Assembly (NCBI GenBank): GCA_902798595.1
Contig: CADBXE010000009.1
Span: 1-46,795 of the forward strand
Direction: 5' to 3'
DNA: 46,795 nucleotides
Origin: an uncultured Erysipelotrichaceae bacterium
Lineage (GTDB): Bacteria > Bacillota_I > Bacilli_A > RFN20 > CAG-826
A program made the position numbers and the translations under genes. Below are positions 17,524 to 25,800 of the stretch, piece after piece (positions within the stretch are counted from its first letter, which is position 1; each line of letters begins with the position of its first letter). The notes under the pieces were generated by a model, which saw only the letters and a list, made by a program, of their open reading frames with translations, was not told where the DNA came from and ran no database searches.

Positions 17524-18588
17524 ATGAAACAAGAAAATTATCCTAAAAACGATACTTACATTCTCATTCCTGCGTATCGTCCAGATCATTTATTAATCGA
17601 ATTATTAATCAAACTAAAAGAAGAAAGTTTTGACTGTGTCGTCGTAAACGACGGTTCAGGAGAACAATTTGACCACGTCTTTAAGGAAGCAGAAAAATAC
17701 GCGGTAGTATTAAAACAAAACATTAATCGCGGAAAAGGTGCAGCGTTAAGACTTGGCTTTTCTTATGTAAACCTACATCCTAATAATCATAACTATGTCA
17801 TTACTTGTGATGCGGATGGTCAACACGCAGTTAAAGATATCGTTAGGGTAAATGACAAATTACACGAAACAAACAATGTAGTTTTAGGTTCTCGTAAGTT
17901 TGATAAGAGTGTGCCAAAAAGAAGTAGAAATGGTAACTTCATGTCTAGACTTTGTAGAACACTAATTACTAAAGAATATGTTCCTGATGATCAATGTGGA
18001 TTACGTGGTTTCCCAATTAAAGATGTTTTTAACATCATTACACTTCCTGGTGACCACTACGAATATGAAATGAATGTTATTTGTAATCTCCAAATTAAGA
18101 GATTAAAGTTTGAAGAAGTGCCTATTGAAACAATCTATCTAGATAACAATAAGTCATCACATTTCAAACCAAATTTAGATACATTTAGAATCCAAAGAAG
18201 TATTTGGATGAACGCAATCGCCCCACTTGTGTGCGCTTTATTAAGTATCGCAATGATGTTAGTGCTTAATGCAATATGGAATGATGTTGGTTTATTTGTT
18301 TATTTGTTCTTAGGTTGTTCATACCTTTTCTACTTCCAATCTTTGATGGGTGTCACCGCTTTTGTGTGGCCGACAAAAAAGATGGGTAGACGTGTTTTGA
18401 TCGAAGGTTGCTACGCTACTTTAAAGACTGTATTAATATTCCTAATTTTCACATTCTTATATGAGGTATGTCATATTTATGCCACTATTGCGTACACAAT
18501 AGCCCTTCTGTTAACTTTCTTACTCAACTTCCCGCTTGCCTACCTGGTATGGAAGTTAAACAATAGATACGATAATAACAACAAATAG
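17524..18588 (+). CDS. Glycosyltransferase family 2 fused to GtrA-like membrane domain
   Basis: 354 residues. Residues 10-210 form a GT2 domain of the dolichyl-phosphate-mannose-synthase type: [13 protein letters not shown] with Asp43, DADGQH with the metal-binding DxD at 96-98, then GSRKFD. Residues about 215-350 hold four transmembrane helices of the GtrA kind. Such proteins transfer a sugar to or from undecaprenyl phosphate and move the lipid-linked sugar across the membrane for wall or surface glycan modification; the sugar is unknown. TTG at 17521 is an alternative start. No ribosome site is visible, so translation probably begins on a near-leaderless mRNA. It is the first gene of a same-strand series. 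Confidence 0.87.
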   Translation: MKQENYPKNDTYILIPAYRPDHLLIELLIKLKEESFDCVVVNDGSGEQFDHVFKEAEKYAVVLKQNINRGKGAALRLGFSYVNLHPNNHNYVITCDADGQHAVKDIVRVNDKLHETNNVVLGSRKFDKSVPKRSRNGNFMSRLCRTLITKEYVPDDQCGLRGFPIKDVFNIITLPGDHYEYEMNVICNLQIKRLKFEEVPIETIYLDNNKSSHFKPNLDTFRIQRSIWMNAIAPLVCALLSIAMMLVLNAIWNDVGLFVYLFLGCSYLFYFQSLMGVTAFVWPTKKMGRRVLIEGCYATLKTVLIFLIFTFLYEVCHIYATIAYTIALLLTFLLNFPLAYLVWKLNNRYDNNNK

Positions 18589-18597
18589 GAGTAGTTT

Positions 18598-19539
18598 ATG
18601 AAAGAGAATTTTGCAATTATTACCGATGCCGGTGGCGACTTTACTAGAGAAATTATTGCCAAATATGGCATTGAAGAAACTCCGATGAGTACAGTGGTTT
18701 GGCCAGATGGCTCTGAAAAACCAACTGATTTATATTGGGACACAATGACCCCAAACGAATATTTCACTTTAATGACAAATAAAAAGAACAACTTCGGTAG
18801 TTCTATTCCTTCCCCTCAAACAATTATCGACAGATTATCCGCTTTAGCAGAAGCTGGTAGAAACGTTATCGTTATTACCATTTCTTCTTCTATGTCTGGT
18901 GGTTTCAGTGCTTTCACAGTGGCCGCTAGAGAAGTGATGGAAAAATATCCAAATATCAAAATCGAAGTTATCGATTCCTTAAGATATAGTGGCGCGATTG
19001 ATTTAATCGCTATCGAAGCTAGTTTATGCCGTGATAAAGGCATGGACTTTGTTAGCACTGTTAACTACTTAAGAGATTTCAGATTAAGAATTCACCAATG
19101 TGGTTTCATTGATGACCTCTTCTTCTTAGCGAGAAAAGGTAGAATCGGCAAAGGTAAAGCTTTTATGGGTTCCTTAGTCGGTGTTAAACCATTAGGCGAT
19201 TTATGCAACGAAACAGGCCAAACTCAAATCATTGGTAAGGCACGTGGCTATAAAACAGTCATGAAATTATTCCCAGATTATATTAAGAACACTATCGGTG
19301 AAGTCAAGAATAAAGCCTTTGTTGTCACTTATTCATTAAGAGAAGAACAAGCTTTAGAAATGAAAAAGATGATTGAAGAACATTTCAAACCTGAAAACTT
19401 AATCTTTGTGCCAGTTGGTCAATCCACAGGTTGTAATGTTGGCCCAGGTTTAGCCGCGGCATTCTACGCTGGTGATGAACCAGTTTCACCATACTGTGAA
19501 AAAGAAAAAGAAATCTTAGAAAAATTATTAAAAGAATAA
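18598..19539 (+). CDS. DegV / FakB-like fatty-acid-binding protein
   Basis: 313 residues of the DegV family. These proteins bind one fatty acid in a deep pocket and present it to the kinase FakA, which feeds exogenous fatty acids into phospholipid synthesis. Visible family features are the N-terminal FAIITDAGGDF strand-loop, the Ser-rich fatty-acid loop (VITISSSMSGG), VIDS, and GVKPLGDL in the second domain. Length is slightly above the usual 280-290. No fakA is seen in the window. GGAG precedes the ATG, nine bases after the GT2-GtrA stop. Confidence 0.88.
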   Translation: MKENFAIITDAGGDFTREIIAKYGIEETPMSTVVWPDGSEKPTDLYWDTMTPNEYFTLMTNKKNNFGSSIPSPQTIIDRLSALAEAGRNVIVITISSSMSGGFSAFTVAAREVMEKYPNIKIEVIDSLRYSGAIDLIAIEASLCRDKGMDFVSTVNYLRDFRLRIHQCGFIDDLFFLARKGRIGKGKAFMGSLVGVKPLGDLCNETGQTQIIGKARGYKTVMKLFPDYIKNTIGEVKNKAFVVTYSLREEQALEMKKMIEEHFKPENLIFVPVGQSTGCNVGPGLAAAFYAGDEPVSPYCEKEKEILEKLLKE

Positions 19540-19540
19540 A

Positions 19541-20506
19541 ATGCCACAACCAGTAATCATTATTCTCATCGTTATCGGTGCTTTATTAATCTTAGGGTTA
19601 CTATTTTCAGTATTCTTCACTTTCCTTGTAGCCTATAAGGTCTATAGCAAAACCTTAATGCGAGATAAAAATAGTCATTGGGGTAGAGAACATTGTTCTG
19701 AACCAGGTAATCCAGCCTTAGAAACAATGTGGAAGAGAGGCTTAGAGTGGTCTAAGAAAGATAAATCATTTATTAAAGAATTATCTATTAAATCAGACGA
19801 TGGTTTAAAGCTTGTCGGTGAATGGTTTGATTATGGCTATGATAAAACAGTCATTATTCTTCCAGGTAGAAGAGAAACATTAGTGTATTCCTACTATTAC
19901 GCTCAACCATATAAAGATTTAGGTATTAATGTTTTAGTTATCGATCAAAGAGCACATGGTCTTTCTGAGGGTACATATTCCACATGTGGTATTAAAGAAG
20001 CAGATGATGTGAAGTTATGGCTCAAACATATGCACGATGTGCACCATCAAAAAGAATTATTTATCCATGGTATATGCGTTGGTACATGTGTGACCTCTAT
20101 TGTTTTAGCCTCATTTAAAGAACCATATTTAAAAGGCGCTGTCCTTGATAGTGCTTTCATTACATATAAGGAAATATATAAAAACCACTATGTCGAAAGT
20201 GGCCACGCTTTATTCCCTGTTTATTATCAAATTTGGATGTGGTTCAAACACTTTACCAAATGTAGCATTGAAGACGCTAAAACAATTAAATACGTTCCTG
20301 AGTTTGATAATCTCCCTGTTCTTTTCATCTGGGGCACAAAAGATATCTATTGTTTGCCTGAAAAAAGCAAAGAAGTCTACGCTGCTTGCTCCTCAAACAA
20401 GAAAGAAATTCAGTGGTTTGAAGGCGCATTACATTCTAGAGTCAGATTAAGCGATGAAGAGCGCTATGACGCTGTTATTAGTGACTTTTTCGCAAGAAAT
20501 GCTTGA
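19541..20506 (+). CDS. Membrane-anchored alpha/beta hydrolase with Cys nucleophile
   Basis: 321 residues. One N-terminal transmembrane helix (residues 5-33) is followed by an alpha/beta-hydrolase domain of the YqkD-like type: VIDQRAHGLSEG, the nucleophile elbow GICVG (177-181), an acid at Asp268 (WGTKD) and His298 (ALHSR). The elbow carries Cys179 where relatives have Ser (GxSxG). Cys occurs in dienelactone hydrolases, so activity is plausible but altered. The codon is TGC, one base from the Ser codon TCC. It starts one base after the DegV stop, so it is translationally coupled. Substrate is unknown; an ester or lipid is possible given the DegV neighbour. Confidence 0.82.
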   Translation: MPQPVIIILIVIGALLILGLLFSVFFTFLVAYKVYSKTLMRDKNSHWGREHCSEPGNPALETMWKRGLEWSKKDKSFIKELSIKSDDGLKLVGEWFDYGYDKTVIILPGRRETLVYSYYYAQPYKDLGINVLVIDQRAHGLSEGTYSTCGIKEADDVKLWLKHMHDVHHQKELFIHGICVGTCVTSIVLASFKEPYLKGAVLDSAFITYKEIYKNHYVESGHALFPVYYQIWMWFKHFTKCSIEDAKTIKYVPEFDNLPVLFIWGTKDIYCLPEKSKEVYAACSSNKKEIQWFEGALHSRVRLSDEERYDAVISDFFARNA

Positions 20507-20511
20507 TTTGC

Positions 20512-20560
20512 AACCAAAAGTTGCGTAATTTCTAACCAGAGTTGGTGGCGCAACCAAGTT
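20512..20560 (+). promoter_or_regulatory. Triple AACCA-type repeat, candidate operator
   Basis: Three related sites (AACCAAAAGTT at 20512, AACCAGAGTT at 20534, AACCAAGTT at 20552) lie between the hydrolase and the HTH gene. The first is a perfect interrupted palindrome, GCAAC-CAAAA-GTTGC. They may be binding sites for the HTH protein encoded just downstream. Confidence 0.4.
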
Positions 20561-20604
20561 AAAAATTGCTAGATTGTTGGTGTCAAAAACAGGAGGAAAC
20601 GATT

Positions 20605-21408
20605 ATGACGATTGAAATTGCAGACAGATTAGTAAAATTAAGAAAAAAATATGGTTACTCCCAAGAAGAACTCGCGGATAAATTAGGATTATCAAGACAA
20701 GCGGTTAGCAAATGGGAAAGAGCCGAAGCAAGCCCAGACACAGACAATCTTATTTGCTTAGCGAAATTATATGGAGTATCTCTTGATGAACTCCTCGCTA
20801 CCGAAGAAGATATCGACACTATTATTGAAGAACAAATCAAAAATAATAAAGAAGAAGCGCCTGCACAGGAACAACCAAAAGAAGAAAGAACCGATATTAA
20901 AGATGATGAACGTGTGATCTTTGTTGGTAAAGGTGGTAAGAAAGTCACTATTAACGATGATGGTGTGACTTGCTATAACGCTGATGGTACAGTGAAGAAA
21001 CATAACTTCGATGTTAAGAGTGCTGTTATCGGTGCGGTTGAAGCTACATTATTCACATTAGCCGCTATTGCTTACATCTTATTAGGTGTATTACTCGGCT
21101 GGTGGCACATTGCTTGGATTATCTTCTTCATTCCAGAAATCATCTGCTCTATTGCTAGATGCTTCAAAGCTAAAAACGCCAACTACTTCAATATGGCCTT
21201 CTTAGCGGTATTCACCTTCTTCTTGGTAAGTTTCTTCTTACCAGTTGCTCTTGGTTCGTATGGTATCACTATGCCAATGTATTGGCACCCAATGTGGGTC
21301 GTCTTCTTAGCCATTCCAATGTATCACACCACTGTCGGTGCTATTAATAAAGCGATGGGTAAAGAAGATCCTCACGATAAAGATGACGATGACAAGGATG
21401 ACGATTAA
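20605..21408 (+). CDS. XRE-type HTH regulator with membrane domain and Asp-rich tail
   Basis: 267 residues from the ATG behind AGGAGG at 20605. Residues about 5-60 are an XRE helix-turn-helix (YSQEELADKLGLSRQAVSKW). An acidic linker (about 68-105) and a small beta segment (VIFVGKGGKKVTI) follow. Residues about 140-240 contain three to four transmembrane helices rich in Trp and Phe. The C-terminus is a run of Asp broken by Lys and His. This is a membrane-tethered, possibly self-regulating transcription factor that could link envelope state to gene expression. It may control the genes around it, including arcC, which starts five bases after its stop. Confidence 0.85.
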   Translation: MTIEIADRLVKLRKKYGYSQEELADKLGLSRQAVSKWERAEASPDTDNLICLAKLYGVSLDELLATEEDIDTIIEEQIKNNKEEAPAQEQPKEERTDIKDDERVIFVGKGGKKVTINDDGVTCYNADGTVKKHNFDVKSAVIGAVEATLFTLAAIAYILLGVLLGWWHIAWIIFFIPEIICSIARCFKAKNANYFNMAFLAVFTFFLVSFFLPVALGSYGITMPMYWHPMWVVFLAIPMYHTTVGAINKAMGKEDPHDKDDDDKDDD

Positions 21409-21413
21409 TTAAC

Positions 21414-22328
21414 ATGGCAAAATACGTAGTTTCTTTAGGTGGCAACGCTCTTGGCAATAATCCACAAGAGCAAAAACAAGCATTAGTAAAAGTCGCTGAC
21501 GCTATTACTGGTTTAATTATGGACAATAACGAGGTTGCTATTGTTCACGGTAATGGTCCACAAGTAGGCATGATCAATCTTGCTTTCGAAACATCTAAAG
21601 AAACTCCAAACATGCCATTCCCAGAATGTGGAGCAATGAGCGAAGGCTATATCGGTTATCACATTCAAAATGCCTTATATAATTCTTTTAAACAAAACAA
21701 TATTAATAAAACTGTCTCAACTGTAATTACACAAGTTTTAGTGGACCCAAAGGATCCACTTTTCTTGCATCCTAGTAAACCAATCGGTTCCTTTTATAAT
21801 AAAGAACAAGCTGAAATCATTTCTAAAGAAAAAGGCTATATCATGAAAGAAGATGCTGGTAGAGGCTATCGACGTGTTGTAGCGTCTCCACTACCAATAG
21901 ACATTATTGAAAAAGAAAGCATTAAGACTTTGTTAGATAACGGACAAGTTGTTGTATGCGCCGGTGGAGGTGGCATCCCTGTTATTAAACAAGATAACAA
22001 ATTAGAGGGTGTTGCTGCAGTAATCGATAAAGATTACGCTTCCGCCAAGCTAGCGGAACTTATAGACGCTGATTATTTAGTCATTTTAACCGCTGTAGAC
22101 AACGTTCACTTAAACCACGGAAAAGAAAACGAAGTCATCTTAAAAGATGTTAAGAAAGCCGATATGGCTAAATATCTAGAAGAAGGACATTTCGCTAAAG
22201 GCAGCATGTATCCAAAAGTACAAGCGGTACTTAACTTCTTAAAAGATAATAACAAAGTAGCGGTTATCGCCTCATTAGATAACGCTCAAGAAGCATTCAA
22301 ATTAAAAGCCGGGACCATCGTGAGATAA
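21414..22328 (+). CDS. arcC: Carbamate kinase
   Basis: 304 residues, full length. It makes ATP from carbamoyl phosphate and ADP, the last step of the arginine deiminase pathway, yielding ammonia and CO2. Family motifs are SLGGNALG at the N-terminus, HGNGPQVG near residue 45 and VCAGGGGIPV near residue 183. arcA and arcB lie about 9 kb away on the opposite strand, so the pathway is split into two transcripts. The start lies five bases after the HTH gene with no good ribosome site, suggesting coupled translation. The terminator hairpin overlaps the stop codon. Confidence 0.95.
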   Translation: MAKYVVSLGGNALGNNPQEQKQALVKVADAITGLIMDNNEVAIVHGNGPQVGMINLAFETSKETPNMPFPECGAMSEGYIGYHIQNALYNSFKQNNINKTVSTVITQVLVDPKDPLFLHPSKPIGSFYNKEQAEIISKEKGYIMKEDAGRGYRRVVASPLPIDIIEKESIKTLLDNGQVVVCAGGGGIPVIKQDNKLEGVAAVIDKDYASAKLAELIDADYLVILTAVDNVHLNHGKENEVILKDVKKADMAKYLEEGHFAKGSMYPKVQAVLNFLKDNNKVAVIASLDNAQEAFKLKAGTIVR

Positions 22329-22341
22329 ATCCCGGTTTTTT
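22309..22341 (+). terminator. Terminator of arcC
   Basis: CCGGG (22309-22313) pairs with CCCGG (22331-22335) and TTTTTT follows. The left arm lies in the last codons of arcC. Confidence 0.75.
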
Positions 22342-22350
22342 AAATTAATG

Positions 22351-22377
22351 AAAAAGGCCAGTGAAACAACTGGCCTT
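22351..22377 (-). terminator. Terminator of the Rhs operon
   Basis: AAGGCCAGT (22354-22362) pairs perfectly with ACTGGCCTT (22369-22377) around six bases. TTTTT follows on the minus strand, downstream of the last gene of the Rhs unit. Confidence 0.85.
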
Positions 22378-22432
22378 AAAGAAATAACGATTTATTAAAT
22401 AATTATTCTTTTTTGTTAATTATGAATGCTGA

Positions 22433-22849
22433 CTAAATGTTGCTCTTGTTTAGCCCGAAAAACTCTAAGCATTTCAAAATTCTATTTCTTTTATCGATGT
22501 TTATGTGTTTACCATTTTTTAATTGGATTTTAATAGCAGGTGTTCTCATAACTACACCAACAGTGTATGATTCAACATCGTCTAAACTACATTTGGTAAT
22601 CACTTTGTTAAGGATGGTTATTTTTATACCATTCTCATCAATAGTAACTTTTTGAAATATCCAATAGAAGCCAAAGATAAAGAACAAACATAAGAAAGCG
22701 CCTGCAGCAACCAATAAAACCCATCCATAGTTTGGCTGTTCTGCAAATAAGCTATAGATGTATCCAATAATCAGACACAAATCAATAAAGGCAACAGCAG
22801 TCAACGCTGCAATTGTTTGAAATAAATTTTTAAATGTTTTAACAAACAT
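22433..22849 (-). CDS. Two-helix membrane protein, candidate immunity protein for the Rhs toxin
   Basis: 138 residues. Two transmembrane helices (about 11-33 and 42-66) form a hairpin, followed by a cytoplasmic beta-rich domain (KVTIDENGIKITIL, then VVMRTPAIKIQLKNGK) resembling bacterial PH-like domains. It follows the Rhs gene by 17 bp with GAAAGG upstream of its ATG and is the last gene before the terminator. In polymorphic toxin systems the gene directly after the toxin usually encodes immunity. A membrane location suits a membrane-active toxin tip. The assignment is from position and topology; no family match is claimed. Confidence 0.6.
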   Translation of the reverse strand: MFVKTFKNLFQTIAALTAVAFIDLCLIIGYIYSLFAEQPNYGWVLLVAAGAFLCLFFIFGFYWIFQKVTIDENGIKITILNKVITKCSLDDVESYTVGVVMRTPAIKIQLKNGKHINIDKRNRILKCLEFFGLNKSNI

Positions 22850-22866
22850 ACTTGAAAAACCTTTCG

Positions 22867-25800
22867 TTACATAAACAAACTGATTAAATAAGAAGCTAAG
22901 TCGTAAACAAATTCGGTACCACCAGCAATCAAGCCAGACAAGATACCTGCAGCAACTTTAGTGTTAACATCAGCAGCTGCTTTTCCTACGCCGCCAACAA
23001 CAGATCCTGTGCCTGCAGCAAAGCCAGCAAAAATATTCAGTGCTCCACTTATTGCTGCGGAAGCAAACATTTCGCCCGGATCAAGGGTAAGCTTTTTAAA
23101 GCCATTATCATGAAAGTTTGTGTATACATTTCCCGCAATGCTTCCAACAAAGCCACCTGCAAACGAAGATGCAATAGAAACCCCCAAAAGGCCAATGCAA
23201 GCAAGATTGGACGCTTCAGTAGCGGCTACAAGGGCCATACCACCTAAACCTGCTCCTACACCACATAGAGCGCCAGATATTGCACCTCCAATGTAGCCCG
23301 CATCAAACGATCCACCATTAGCTTCGTTTATATATCCGCCAATAAGAGAACCAGCACCAGCGCCAATCAGCACACCGCCTAGTATTCCACCGACGCCAGT
23401 TGCAGAAAGAACTATGCCAACAGCTATAGCTGTGCCGCTCAAAATCCACGCCAACCATTTTGGCATATTTCCGTCAGGATCGCAATACATAACTGGGTTA
23501 CAGTGACAGTAGGCAAAGAGGTTCATTTTAGTAACATCATCTACCTTAAGAAAAGCTGGACTATCAATGTTGAGCCATCTGCAAAGCTTTGGAACGTAGT
23601 ATCTGCTTTTACAGTAGAAAAAGCCTGTTTCGTTATCAAAATAATAGCCCTTATACCTTATTGGATTATAGATGCTGCCCTCGCTGCTAATCAAATTACC
23701 ATACGCATCATAGATGTATCTCGCTACAACATTGCCGTTTCCATTTATAACGCCAAGAATATTCTTGAAAGAATCTTTTATATAGAAGTACTTTTGGTTA
23801 TTCAGAATATAACCATATAATTCTTTGTTTTCGTCGTATAAATAGAACAATTCTCTATTTCCGGTCTTCTCATAAACTAGATTGTTTCCATCATATTGAT
23901 AAGCTGTGAGTACTTCTGAAATAAATCTATAACCACCCACAACTTTTTCATAGAGTTGAACACTTTTATAAGTTCTTAATCCTTTATCGTTATATTGAAA
24001 ACTCACACGTAATTTTTGAACGTTTCCTTGTTTTGTGCTTTGGCCTCCACCATAAGGAATTTGGCCAGCAGGAGTTACCATACAAATTGCTTCTACCAAT
24101 CTTCTGCCTTCATAGTTAAACGTCCATCCATCAAGGCTACGAATGTTACCAGCGTTGTTTTGATCGTATTCAACAGCTCGATTGTTGTAACTAACCAACC
24201 TATCTCCAGCATAAGCAAAAGTATCATGAATAATATCGTTTGTTCTAGATAAGATATTACCATTGCTATCATAGGTGTACTCTAACCAGTAATTTTTATT
24301 TGGCCCTGAATATTCTTCGTGAAGCAAAAAACCATTGTAATCATAGTTGTAATGATAGTATTCTCCATTACTTGTATATATATATGTTAAGTTGTTAAGC
24401 TTGTCGTAAGAATAATCTCTACTTTCCTCTTGACCGCCAACGGAAATGACTTCGCTATACAAACTCGTTGTCCAATTAGATTTTCTATAATAGATTGCGT
24501 TTCCGTTGTTAATGATTTCTTCTTTAACAGGAGCTCCAAATTCATTGTAATGCGTAAGCTTGGAGGTGTGCTTAAACTTCTCAAATAAACCATTGATTGT
24601 CTCCTTGGAGTTATAAGCGTTGTTGTATGCAAAATTTGAAACTCTGCCAAATAATGCGGAATATTTAATTCCTTCGGAACTGCTGTTAGAATTATCAGGA
24701 TCGATCGTAAAGCTTCTTCCAATCATAATTTCAACATCATCCATTAAAGAAATATTGGTAAATTCTTGTTCAAACACAACATTGCCATCAGACATGACTC
24801 TAACATAATGCGAGTATGTTGATCCGAAGTATCCAGTTTGAATGCGTCTATCAAATGAAAGAGCGATATCATGCCAGTAATGATCGACTGGCCACCAATT
24901 AATCCACTTAACATCTTTTGTCCCGTTATTATCGACAACGAAGCACAATTGATTATCAGTCCCGTCTTTCAAAAGGCTGATTCTACTAACGCTTGATTTG
25001 ATATCGAAAATATATTGCTTTTTATCAATATCATCAAAAATAACCGATGCAGCAACAGTACCAGAACCTCCTAATCGAGCTTTGTAAGATAATCTATTGC
25101 CATCTGCAACAAAAGCATATTTTTTTGTCTGTTTATCAAAGTTAAACGCTGTATCTTTATCAGCAGTATATCCCTTTCTTAAATCAAATTTAGCCGGCAT
25201 ATCAGCACTATTAGGAGAAGCCGGATTATAATTTAGTGAGAATAAATTATTTTCTAGTGGGAACACTTTGAAGGAGCCGAAATCTACGCTGTTTGTCTTG
25301 ATTAGATGAGTAATTGAGCAGTCTGAAATGTCGTCTTCTTCAGTCAAGGCATTATCTGCAATATAGTCTTCTGTTTTTCTGAAGTATTCTAAGAGGATGT
25401 CAGCGGCAATTCTCTTTCTGTTTCCAATTGCAATTAATGTAAATTCACAGTTATCGTATGTATTCGATAATTGATTATCCGCATTTTGAGGACAGTAAAT
25501 ATAACCAAAGTTCATTTCAAGGTTAGGTCCTCTCAAATCCCATCCAGAAGAGAATTCATTTAATTTCTTATTGAAATGTAAAGCATTAACTTGTAATTCG
25601 ACATTCAATGCCTTAGTGCCATTTTTCTGTTCAACACAACATGTCAAAGCAATAAAATTCCATTTATTTAAAGCAAAATGAATTTCCTCTGGATTTATAT
25701 CATGTGAAAGGGTTGTTAATACAACATGGCTGTTGCCGCTAGAATCAGTAACCACTACTTCTAAACAATAGCGGCCTATGATATAACGTTCATACAATGC

